Assembly: GCF_002377945.1 (NCBI RefSeq)
Contig: NZ_DFQV01000020.1
Location: 362,930-426,929, forward strand
Length of the DNA stretch: 64,000 nucleotides
Direction of reading: 5' to 3'
DNA from: Psychrobacter sp. UBA3480
GTDB taxonomy: Bacteria; Pseudomonadota; Gammaproteobacteria; Pseudomonadales; Moraxellaceae
In this document: positions 56,943 to 64,000 of the stretch, in pieces
How the letters are laid out: each line of letters begins with the position of its first letter
Position numbering within the stretch: the first letter of the stretch is position 1
Program-made: the position numbers and the translations under genes
The notes under the pieces: generated by a model
Databases searched by the model: none
Seen by the model: the letters and a program-made list of their open reading frames with translations, nothing else
What the model was told of the DNA's origin: nothing

Positions 56943-56978
56943 AAAGCCGCATGACGCTTGTCGTTATGCGGCTTTGTT
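56943..56978 (+). terminator. Stem-loop in the prc/slyD gap
   Basis: AAAGCCGCATGACG with CGTTATGCGGCTTT (56943-56956 with 56962-56975) forms a 14-bp stem with one wobble; the T tract is short (CTTTG). A terminator, possibly for a short unannotated transcript or for prc. Confidence 0.6.
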
Positions 56979-57080
56979 ACGTCTGGATATTAATAATGTT
57001 TATAGCGGATTCTTTAAATAGATAGTACTCAAGTTGATCATATTTATATTAATTCGAAACTTACCATGAAATAAGCATAA

Positions 57081-57118
57081 AAAAGGCCAGTAACCTGATC
57101 GGCTACTGGCCTTTTAGA
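57081..57118 (-). terminator. Terminator of slyD
   Basis: A 12-bp perfect stem (57081-57092 with 57104-57115), 11-nt loop, with a T-rich run on the minus strand. Confidence 0.9.
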
Positions 57119-57176
57119 TTAGATGATAAATCTAATAACTTACCATCTAACTATTTTCACTATACTCTAGAAGAGA

Positions 57177-57662
57177 TTAGTGCTCAACGCCACCTGCACC
57201 ATGTACATGGCCATGGTTTAGTTCGTCTTCAGTTGCTGCACGTACTTCTTGGATTTCAACATCAAATGTCAAACGCTTGCCAGCCAATGGATGGTTTGCA
57301 TCAACAGTAACTTCTTGATCGTTTACAGCAGTCACAGTAACCAACATTACTTGGCCGCCAGCTTCTGACTGGAACTGCATACCAGGCTGAATGTCATCAA
57401 CGCCTTGGAAGTTGTCACGTGGTACGTGCTGTACTGCTTGCTCTTGGTATTCGCCGTAGCCATCAGCAGGTTCAACGACTGCATTGACTTTTTCGCCAGC
57501 AGACTTACCTTCTAATTGTGATTCTAGGCCTGGGATAATGTTGCTGTGACCATGTAGATAAGCAAGTGGCTGACCTTCTGGTGACTGGTCAAGGATATTG
57601 CCTTCGTCGTCTTTTAGTGTGTAATTGAATTTGACGGCAGTGTCTTTTGCGATAGTAGTCAT
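57177..57662 (-). CDS. slyD: FKBP-type peptidyl-prolyl isomerase, SlyD-like
   Basis: A cytosolic proline isomerase and chaperone, 161 residues. The FKBP part begins KFNYTLKDDEGNILDQSPEGQPLAYLHGHSNIIPGLESQLEGKSAGEKVNAVV. The IF (insert in flap) chaperone domain is present (QAVQHVPRDNFQGVDDIQPGMQFQSEAGGQVMLVTVTAVNDQEVTVDANHPLAGKRLTFDVEI). The C-terminal tail is short and His-rich (HGHVHGAGGVEH), a shortened version of the metal-binding tail of E. coli SlyD. AGGATATTTT precedes the ATG. It could be annotated as SlpA-type by others, but the His tail supports SlyD. Confidence 0.93.
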   Translation of the reverse strand: MTTIAKDTAVKFNYTLKDDEGNILDQSPEGQPLAYLHGHSNIIPGLESQLEGKSAGEKVNAVVEPADGYGEYQEQAVQHVPRDNFQGVDDIQPGMQFQSEAGGQVMLVTVTAVNDQEVTVDANHPLAGKRLTFDVEIQEVRAATEDELNHGHVHGAGGVEH

Positions 57663-57986
57663 AAAATATCCTAAATATATCTATGTAAAAAATTAAATAC
57701 GGTTGCAATAAACCTAAAAAAGCCAATCTGCAAGCCAAAAGGCCACGTCATTAGTCAATTATCATCAGTTTATTAAAGTAACTTTAGCAGTTAGCATCTT
57801 TAATTGAGATGGCCCACATAACTTTCAAGGCAAAAAACATAAAAAATGCCAATTAATGCCACAATTTACAATAATAACTGCTATTTTCTATAGTTAATGC
57901 ATAGCTATTGGCTATTCATGGTTTAGGAGTTGCTTTTTTAGAGTAGGACTTCTAGCATAATTATAAAAATAAGGACGAGAGATACG
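57663..57986. other. Divergent slyD/M61 peptidase intergenic region
   Basis: 324 bp, AT-rich, presumed to carry both promoters. The right end has the AAGGACGAGAG ribosome site. Nothing else recognised. Confidence 0.4.
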
Positions 57987-60017
57987 ATGACTGCATTTGC
58001 CAATACCACTACTAAACAACCAGCGAGCGATGTTTCAACCAATCATCATGATACTAAGGCTAAAACGATAGCTGATATAAGCTATCAATTTGATTTCTCC
58101 CGTTTCTACGAGCATTTGGTCGATGTATCATTGAGCTTTACAGCAGTATCCGATGCGCCGCAGCTTTGGTTACCAGCGTGGATACCAGGTAGTTATCTGA
58201 TGCGCGAGTTTGCTCGAAACATCACGGCGGTCCATTATCAAGTACTAGAGGCTAAAACAGCGGATAGTGACAAGCAACCAGCGACTTATCGCGCACAAAA
58301 AATTGACAAAAATACATGGCAGCTGCCAGCGGTGCAAGCAGGGCAGACGGTCATCGTCGAGTACGAAGTCTATTGCTATGACTTGTCTGTGCGTACAGCT
58401 TATGTCGATCAGCAACGACTTTATGGCAATTTCACTTCACTTGCGCTTGCAATCGAAGGGCAAGAGCAAGCACCTGCCCAAGTTAGCTTAATCGTTCCTG
58501 AGACATTTTTTGCAGACAAAGAAAGTAGCAAAGTACTGTTGGCCTGTGGTTTGGACGCTACGCACCTGCAGATTGATCAGCAGCAAAAAGACAGTCAGCC
58601 ATCGAACCATCAGCACATTTATAAGTTACAGGCAGCGAATTATCACGAGCTGATTGATTATCCATTCGAAATCGCAGAACAAGAAAAGTTTAATTTTATT
58701 ATTCATGATAATGAGCATCAGACGCTACATCATAGCTTTTACCTGTCAGGTAAGCAGAATGCCAATCTAGGTCGGTTGCAGCAGGATATTACTCAGATTT
58801 GTCAGACCTACGTAGATTGGTTAGGCGATGCGCCATTTGACGATTATACGTTTATGACCTTTGCAAGTGGTCAAGACTATGGTGGGCTTGAGCATATCAA
58901 CTCTACTAGCCTTATCACCCCGCGCAATGACTTACCCAGCACCAATGAGCCAAAGTTACCAAGTACAGATTATCAGCGATTTTTAGGATTATGTAGTCAT
59001 GAGTATTTTCACTCATGGTGGGTGAAGACGGTACGTCCTGATGTCATGATCGATGTCGATTTACGACGTGAGGCATTTACGCCATTACTTTGGGTATTCG
59101 AAGGGTTTACGTCTTATATCGATGATTTTATGTTGCAAGCATCAGGCGTGATTGATAAAGCCAATTATCTGCGACTGCTAGCCGAGCAAATCAATCGCTA
59201 CTATCAAACCCCAGGGCGTGGCAATCAAAGCGTGGCAGAGTCGAGCTTTGATGCTTGGATTAAACTGTATCGTACCGATGAAAATACAGGCAATGCGGGT
59301 ATCAGCTACTATAATAAAGGCGCATTGGTAGCTTTATGTCTAGACCTAATCTTACTCAAGCATAGTGATGGTTGTTATCGTTTGTTTGATGTGGTCAAAG
59401 CTTTTTATACTCAGGCCAAGCAGAACGATAGTAAGCGGATTGGTATCAGTAGTGATGACATGGCCTCTGTTATTGAGCAGTTTATGCCGCTAGCAGAATG
59501 GGAAGACTTTGAACGTCGTTACGTCAATGGGGTAGAAGAGCTGCCAATTGAAGCGTTGCTAGTGGCAAACGGTGTCAAAATACAGGCGAATACCAAAGAA
59601 ACCGCTGACAAGCATGTGCCTTGGGGTATGCGATGTAATGAGACGCCAGCTGGGCTCAAGGTCAATCGTGTGATGCGAGGTAGTATTGCGGCTAAAGCTG
59701 GTATTTCAGCGCATGACGTTATTATCGCGATTGACGGCATCAAAGCAGATACGAAACAACTTACCACCTTGGTTAATACAGAGCATCCTGTTGAATGCTA
59801 TTTATTCCGTCGTGATGAGCTGATGTGTGTTCAGGTTCAACCCGAAACGACAACTAAAGTTGAGCCGCGAGATGAGACAACTGGCATGACTGGAGCAGTA
59901 CCTCCTCATAAAGTAAGCCTACGCTTAGCAAAAAGAGATAAGACTTTAGAGAATGATAATGAGCAATTAAAAGGTGAGGCAGGTTGGGAGACATGGCTTA
60001 ATGTTATGAAACGATAG
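57987..60017 (+). CDS. M61 family metallopeptidase (glycyl aminopeptidase-like) with PDZ
   Basis: A 676-residue peptidase. The zinc motif is H338-E-Y-F-H342 in LGLCSHEYFHSWWVKTVRP, and the substrate-side YGGLEH (residues 298-303) is typical of M61. The N-terminal beta domain has WLPAWIPGSYLMREFARNI. A PDZ domain follows at about 550-615 (GLKVNRVMRGSIAAKAGISAHDVIIAIDG). No signal peptide is visible, so it is probably cytosolic. Substrate unknown; family members cleave N-terminal Gly/Ala. A Lys/Glu-rich tail ends the protein. Single gene with its own terminator. Confidence 0.92.
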   Translation: MTAFANTTTKQPASDVSTNHHDTKAKTIADISYQFDFSRFYEHLVDVSLSFTAVSDAPQLWLPAWIPGSYLMREFARNITAVHYQVLEAKTADSDKQPATYRAQKIDKNTWQLPAVQAGQTVIVEYEVYCYDLSVRTAYVDQQRLYGNFTSLALAIEGQEQAPAQVSLIVPETFFADKESSKVLLACGLDATHLQIDQQQKDSQPSNHQHIYKLQAANYHELIDYPFEIAEQEKFNFIIHDNEHQTLHHSFYLSGKQNANLGRLQQDITQICQTYVDWLGDAPFDDYTFMTFASGQDYGGLEHINSTSLITPRNDLPSTNEPKLPSTDYQRFLGLCSHEYFHSWWVKTVRPDVMIDVDLRREAFTPLLWVFEGFTSYIDDFMLQASGVIDKANYLRLLAEQINRYYQTPGRGNQSVAESSFDAWIKLYRTDENTGNAGISYYNKGALVALCLDLILLKHSDGCYRLFDVVKAFYTQAKQNDSKRIGISSDDMASVIEQFMPLAEWEDFERRYVNGVEELPIEALLVANGVKIQANTKETADKHVPWGMRCNETPAGLKVNRVMRGSIAAKAGISAHDVIIAIDGIKADTKQLTTLVNTEHPVECYLFRRDELMCVQVQPETTTKVEPRDETTGMTGAVPPHKVSLRLAKRDKTLENDNEQLKGEAGWETWLNVMKR

Positions 60018-60050
60018 CCTCGATGCTATATAAAATACCTTTCCATACAA

Positions 60051-60093
60051 AAAACCCTCTTCCGAGCAATACTGCTTTGAAGAGGGTTTTTTA
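60051..60093. terminator. Terminator between the M61 and DUF305 genes
   Basis: AAAACCCTCTT with AAGAGGGTTTT (60051-60061 with 60080-60090), an 11-bp perfect stem with an 18-nt loop, A-rich left and T-rich right edges; it can serve both convergent genes. Confidence 0.88.
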
Positions 60094-60165
60094 TAATCTA
60101 TAATATTGTTGATATGTCTAAGCAACCTAAGTGATTAACAAATCAGGGGTTAGCGAGATATACAA

Positions 60166-61029
60166 TTACTGCTCTTTGGCTCTGTTGTCTAGATTATCTG
60201 GGCTATCTAGGTTCTTATCATCGGTAAATTCGGACTCAATATTTTCATCTACAGAGCTATCGTCTTTTTCGCTACTTGCAGCCTCAAGCGCAGCAATCCA
60301 GTTTTTCATCACATCGATTTCAGTTTGCTGGGTATCAATGATGTCTTGAGCCAACTGACGCATCTCTTCATCTGTCCCATATTCGAGCTGAACTTTTGCC
60401 ATATCAACAGCGGCAATATGATGCGGTAGCATACCGCGTGCAAATGCCATATCAGGCACGGGATCAGCCACACCCAAAGTCATTTCGCCATGCATATTTT
60501 CCATGTTTTTAGCATATGCTTGCTGCATTGCCACAGTATTTGGCTTAGGTTTGGCAGCATCAGGATGGCTAGCCAACCACTTGTTTAATACATCGATTTC
60601 AGCTTGCTGGGCCGTAATGACATCTTGAGCAAGTTGGCGCATCGCTTCATCAGTACCATACTTGAGCTCTATTTTTGCCATCTCTACCGCGCCGCGATGA
60701 TGTCCCAACATGCCTTTAGCAAAAGCGGTATCAGGATCGTTATAACCCATCCCAATCATCATCTCGTCATGCATTCTAGTCATCGATCTCGTATAGTCTC
60801 TGAGCATATCGCTCATTTGAGACTCATCACTGACACTGCTATCGCTGTCATTTGTTAGAGTATCATCTGCCATACCGTCATGCTCAGCATGTGGCATATC
60901 AGTCACGGGCGGTGAGGTTTCTTCCGCAGGATTTGATTGGTTGTCCTCAGTCGTTGGCTGACAGGCGCTCAATACAAGCGCCGCAGAAATGCTAGTGACC
61001 AACGAAAGAAAACGACGAGAAGCAATCAT
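60166..61029 (-). CDS. Lipoprotein with two DUF305 domains
   Basis: A 287-residue secreted protein. The signal peptide ends at lipobox LSAC (Cys23); an acidic Ser/Asp/Glu linker follows. Two tandem copies of DUF305 follow, each with MHDEM/MHGEM at the start, then (F)AKGMLGHHRGAVEMAKIELKYGTDEAMRQLAQDVITAQQAEIDVLNKWL and AFARGMLPHHIAAVDMAKVQLEYGTDEEMRQLAQDIIDTQQTEIDVMKNWI. The HH and flanking Met/Glu residues are suited to copper or other metal binding. DUF305 proteins are ferritin-like four-helix proteins, often encoded with copper resistance genes; none is visible here. An acidic tail ends the protein. AGGGATATGTC precedes the ATG. Confidence 0.9.
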   Translation of the reverse strand: MIASRRFLSLVTSISAALVLSACQPTTEDNQSNPAEETSPPVTDMPHAEHDGMADDTLTNDSDSSVSDESQMSDMLRDYTRSMTRMHDEMMIGMGYNDPDTAFAKGMLGHHRGAVEMAKIELKYGTDEAMRQLAQDVITAQQAEIDVLNKWLASHPDAAKPKPNTVAMQQAYAKNMENMHGEMTLGVADPVPDMAFARGMLPHHIAAVDMAKVQLEYGTDEEMRQLAQDIIDTQQTEIDVMKNWIAALEAASSEKDDSSVDENIESEFTDDKNLDSPDNLDNRAKEQ

Positions 61030-61242
61030 GACATATCCCTATTGCGAAAAAACCAAACGATAAATGGACAATACCTATTATACATAATCAATTACGTGCT
61101 GAATGTTAGCAGATAAACCTTACCCATTCGAGACACTATGTTTAATAGGTCGTAATATATTAGTGTCAGAGCTTTATATTTGGGGCTAAATAGCCAAACA
61201 GTGTGAATTAATCAACAATATATAAACTTAAAACCATATAAA

Positions 61243-61857
61243 CTAGTTAGTAATACCTAACTGCTTACAGCGCTCACTATCCAAATGAACGCGTACAAAC
61301 TCTCCAACAGCTAACTCACCTAGCTCAAACCCTGCAACTGACCAACGTATCAAACGCAGACAAGGCAGACCGACATGAGCCGTCATACGTCTGACTTGGC
61401 GATTTTTACCTTCATAGATAGTTAGCATTAGCCATGAGTCCGGCACACTTTTACGCTCACGTATTGGAGGGTTACGTTGCCAAAGCATCATTGGCAGCTC
61501 ATCTTCACTGACGTGTTTGACCTCAGCAGGTAGCGTTTTACCATCTTTTAAAACCACGCCACGTTTGAGCTTATTGAGTTGCTCAGCAGTAGGAATTCCT
61601 TCTACTTGCACTAAGTAAGTTTTACCTTGTTTGCGCCCTGCATTTGCTTTTGGCGGATGAGTAATTGCTTTGTTAACGCGACCATCATCGGTCAAAATCA
61701 GCAAGCCCTCTGAAGTAGCATCTAACCGACCAGCAACTCGTAAAGCCTTGTCAGTAAAGTATTGCGATAGGGTGGTGTGATCGTTATTACTGTCATCTCT
61801 AAACTGACTTTGCACGCCGTAAGGCTTGTTGAATAAGATGAGACTAGAAGTAGACAT
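61243..61857 (-). CDS. rluE: 23S rRNA pseudouridine synthase RluE
   Basis: Isomerises U2457 of 23S rRNA (E. coli numbering). It is a short RsuA-family enzyme without the S4 domain: the start SSLILFNKPYGVQSQF matches RluE (LILFNKPY.VL.QF). The catalytic motif is VAGRLDATSEGLLILTDDG with its Asp. Also YEGKNRQVRRMTAHVGLPCLRLIRWSV. I choose ATG 61857 (204 residues), the start of the family match; the frame extends to 61896. It is divergent from icd, the same arrangement as ymfC(rluE)/icd in E. coli. Confidence 0.93.
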   Translation of the reverse strand: MSTSSLILFNKPYGVQSQFRDDSNNDHTTLSQYFTDKALRVAGRLDATSEGLLILTDDGRVNKAITHPPKANAGRKQGKTYLVQVEGIPTAEQLNKLKRGVVLKDGKTLPAEVKHVSEDELPMMLWQRNPPIRERKSVPDSWLMLTIYEGKNRQVRRMTAHVGLPCLRLIRWSVAGFELGELAVGEFVRVHLDSERCKQLGITN

Positions 61858-62294
61858 AAAAAGGTGTTTCCTAGTTTTTGATGGACAATGAATCATTGTA
61901 GCGTATGTTTTGTGATGCAGAGCTAGTATTAAGCGACAAGACTAAAGGCTATATATTTAATGTGCTGTATGCTACATGACCTGCTACAAAAGTAGGACAG
62001 CGCTTGTATAGATTTGCTGTTATCCTAAATCCGCATTCCGATAGTGGTGTTTATATTTTTGATAGAGAAATATCTACTATCTGCAAGCGACAATCATTAT
62101 TTGGGTCTTTATGTTCATTTTTTAGCTTCGAGCTATTTTTAACATTGTTCAAACCAATGCCGCAAGTGTCGTACTCATTAAAGCTTTGCTTAGCCGATAA
62201 GCGCCCAAAGCGTTACAACTATAATAAAACGGTTAGCATAACAAAGTGTTAAGTTCGCTTGCGACGTCCAACATACAACCAAGGAGTATCATCG
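61858..62294. other. Divergent rluE/icd intergenic region
   Basis: 437 bp with promoters for both genes. A plus-strand frame at 62004-62252 lacks a start codon with a ribosome site and shows no family features. No clear operator seen. Confidence 0.4.
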
Positions 62295-63554
62295 ATGTCA
62301 TATGATAAGGTTATCGTGCCAAGAGACGGCGAAAAAGTGACCGTAAACGCAGATTTAACATTAAATGTTCCCAACCATCCGATCATTCCGTTTGTGGAAG
62401 GTGATGGAATCGGTGTAGATATCACGCCTATCATGATAAAAGTAGTCAATGCTGCAGTTGATAAAGCGTATCACGGCAAGAAGTCTATCATTTGGATGGA
62501 GACTTATCTTGGTGAAAAAGCGGCGAAAGTATATGACGGCGACTATTTGCCAAGCGAGACGCTAGAGATTCTAAAAGACTACGTCATTAGTATCAAGGGT
62601 CCATTGACCACGCCAGTGGGTGGCGGCTTTAGCTCGTTAAACGTTGCGGTACGCCAGAACCTTGACCTATACGTATGTCAACGCCCCGTACGTTGGTTTG
62701 AAGGCGTGCCAAGTCCAGTGCAGCATCCAGAGCTGACGAATATGGTTATCTTTCGTGAAAACACAGAAGACATCTACACGGGTATCGAGTGGAAAGCGGG
62801 CAGCGATGATGCCAAAAAAGTTATCAATTTCTTGAGAGATGAGATGGGTGTGACCAGTATTCGCTTCCCTGAAGACTGCGGCATCGGTATCAAGCCTGTC
62901 TCAAAAGAGGGCTCACAACGTCTGGTACGCAAAGCGATTCAGCATGCCATCGATAATGATTTGCCAAACGTGACTCTAGTGCATAAAGGCAATATCATGA
63001 AGTTTACTGAAGGCGCATTCAAGGATTGGGGCTATGAGCTAGCGGCAGAGCGTTTTGGTGCAGAGTTATTAGATGGCGGTCCATGGATGACTATGAAAAA
63101 TCCAAAAACAGGTAATGATATTATTATTAAAGACGTCATCGCTGATGCGTTTTTGCAGCAGATTTTGATGCGTCCCGCAGACTATTCTGTAGTAGCAACG
63201 CTTAATCTGAACGGTGACTATATCTCTGATGCATTGGCCGCTGAAGTAGGCGGTATTGGTATCGCACCTGGTGCAAATAAAGGCGGCGCGATCGCTGTTT
63301 ATGAAGCGACGCACGGTACTGCACCCAAGTACGCTGGTCAGAATAAAGTAAATCCAGGTTCACTAATATTGTCTGCTGAGATGATGCTTCGTGATATGGG
63401 CTGGACGGAAGCAGCTAACCTTGTCATCAGTGGTATCCAAGGGGCGATTGCCAATAAAACAGTCACGTATGATTTTGAGCGTCTGATGCCAGATGCTACC
63501 TTACTGAGTACTTCGGAGTTTGGTAAGGCGATTATTGAGCATATGGAAGCATAA
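62295..63554 (+). CDS. icd: NADP-dependent isocitrate dehydrogenase, homodimeric type
   Basis: TCA-cycle enzyme converting isocitrate to 2-oxoglutarate with NADP+. The 419-residue E. coli type is shown by [52 protein letters not shown] (Ser of the AceK phosphorylation/substrate site in the SSLNVAVRQ loop, Arg residues), [14 protein letters not shown], and [24 protein letters not shown]. The start is ATG 62295, with AAGGAG 9-10 nt upstream; the frame extends to a TTG at 62259. Convergent with the monomeric isozyme idh. Confidence 0.97.
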   Translation: MSYDKVIVPRDGEKVTVNADLTLNVPNHPIIPFVEGDGIGVDITPIMIKVVNAAVDKAYHGKKSIIWMETYLGEKAAKVYDGDYLPSETLEILKDYVISIKGPLTTPVGGGFSSLNVAVRQNLDLYVCQRPVRWFEGVPSPVQHPELTNMVIFRENTEDIYTGIEWKAGSDDAKKVINFLRDEMGVTSIRFPEDCGIGIKPVSKEGSQRLVRKAIQHAIDNDLPNVTLVHKGNIMKFTEGAFKDWGYELAAERFGAELLDGGPWMTMKNPKTGNDIIIKDVIADAFLQQILMRPADYSVVATLNLNGDYISDALAAEVGGIGIAPGANKGGAIAVYEATHGTAPKYAGQNKVNPGSLILSAEMMLRDMGWTEAANLVISGIQGAIANKTVTYDFERLMPDATLLSTSEFGKAIIEHMEA

Positions 63555-63595
63555 GACTATTCAAACTCTAATCATTCTATTTTATTATTATGTAC

Positions 63596-63629
63596 AAAAA
63601 GCCGCCTGATTATACAGGTGGCTTTTTTT
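63596..63629 (+). terminator. Terminator of icd
   Basis: A 13-bp stem with one wobble (63596-63608 with 63615-63627), 6-nt loop, followed by T residues. Confidence 0.88.
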
Positions 63630-63661
63630 ATTTCACTCTTTATAGAGCCTTTATACAGCAC

Positions 63662-63703
63662 AAAAAAACACCCCAACGTTCTAAGACGGTTGAGGTGTTT
63701 TTT
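63662..63703 (-). terminator. Second terminator, for idh
   Basis: AAAAAACACCCCAAC(G) with (C)GGTTGAGGTGTTTTTT; the outer stem of about 14 bp has mismatches. On the minus strand it is T-flanked after idh, and it may also back up icd termination. Confidence 0.78.
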
Positions 63704-63788
63704 ACTAAGACTTAAACTTGCTTAATCGCTGCTAGGTATAAAAACCAAAAGAGATTAGGCTTAATGGTTTAAGAGCAGTTGCTTAAAA

Positions 63789-64000
63789 TTATAGCGATGC
63801 CAACGTCTCGTTAAACAAAGCGCTTGGACGCATTGCTTTCTTAGCCAATTCTTCATCAGCATAGTAGTAGCCTTTGATGTCTACTGGCTTGCCTTGAGCT
63901 TGGTTAAGTTCTTTAACGATGGCTTCTTCGTTCTCTTTTAGCTTTTGCGCGAATGGTGTAAATTGCGCTTTTAGCTCGCTATCTTGATCTTGCGCTGCAA
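63789..64000 (-). CDS. idh: Monomeric NADP-dependent isocitrate dehydrogenase, C-terminus (5' beyond window)
   Basis: The last 69 codons of a minus-strand gene running out of the window. The peptide includes [39 protein letters not shown] and the end NETLASL. This matches the C-terminus of monomeric type II ICDH (about 740 residues) such as Azotobacter IDH (GKPVDIGGYY...A.AAMRPS..FN). It is convergent with icd. Only the tail is visible; assignment rests on this signature. In cold-living relatives such as Colwellia the monomeric enzyme is the cold-active isozyme. Confidence 0.85.
   Translation of the reverse strand, partial: AAQDQDSELKAQFTPFAQKLKENEEAIVKELNQAQGKPVDIKGYYYADEELAKKAMRPSALFNETLASL

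Larger units (their letters stand above)
56672..57176. other. prc/slyD intergenic region
   Basis: 505 bp between convergent genes. It holds a perfect 30-bp palindrome (56696-56725), a second stem-loop (56943-56975) and the slyD terminator (57081-57115). A 74-codon plus-strand frame across 56801-57025 runs through the second stem-loop, and I do not support it. Confidence 0.5.

Noticed and set aside
56801..57025. 74-codon frame between prc and slyD
   Set aside because: Starts at TTG without a ribosome site and spans a terminator-like stem-loop.
62004..62252. 82-codon frame upstream of icd
   Set aside because: TTG start, no ribosome site, no similarity; the region is better explained as a promoter region.

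Overview
The window looks like a chromosomal segment of a Psychrobacter-type gammaproteobacterium (Moraxellaceae). This is inferred from the moderately AT-rich sequence, the type IV pilus and twitching genes, the very long Asn/Gln/Ser-rich RNase E tail, the paired isocitrate dehydrogenases and the protein sequences in general. No database search was possible. Nearly all genes are housekeeping genes. I see no tRNA, rRNA, insertion sequence, prophage, CRISPR array or restriction/defence locus.

Layout. 1-4.3 kb: the end of a type IV pilus tip/minor-pilin operon (pilY1 C-terminus and two PilE-like minor pilins), then two separately transcribed pilin genes, each preceded by a good sigma-54 (-24/-12) promoter match. 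4.3-11.3 kb: ferredoxin fdxA, mutS, and divergent secA. 11.4-19.4 kb: a small lipoprotein, two DUF2382 stress-type proteins, a thiolase, homoserine dehydrogenase, a DsbC-like disulfide isomerase and a YedI-type membrane protein. 19.5-27.7 kb: rne, a 1.17 kb intergenic region, rluC, a HAD phosphatase and engB. 28-32.5 kb: cytochrome c5 and c4 genes, a short NSS-like membrane protein overlapping an rnfH-like gene, bamE and fur. 32.5-39.2 kb: pilU, pilT, divergent yggS, a CNNM/CBS transporter-like protein and nadE. 40-48.9 kb: an AI-2E family permease, pdxB, epmA, an NAD(P)-binding protein, yaiI, purK, purE, a metallophosphatase and a rhomboid protease. 49-57 kb: two paralogous single-span envelope proteins (one with an OmpA domain), nagZ and the C-terminal processing protease prc. 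57-64 kb: slyD, an M61 peptidase, a duplicated DUF305 lipoprotein, rluE, dimeric icd and the C-terminus of the convergent monomeric idh.

Functional links. Pilus subunits (pilY1, minor pilins, pilA) at one end and the retraction ATPases PilT/PilU 30 kb away serve the same machine. rne/rluC/rluE/engB serve RNA and ribosome metabolism. prc, nagZ, bamE and the OmpA-domain pair serve the envelope. icd and idh catalyse the same TCA step. Most transcription units end in clear stem-loop terminators, several placed so that they can serve both converging genes.

The least explained items are the tandem envelope paralogues at 49.3-52.8 kb, the NSS-like protein at 29.7 kb, the second sigma-54-driven pilin at 3.7 kb, and the long rne leader region. 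I found no convincing wholly new system.
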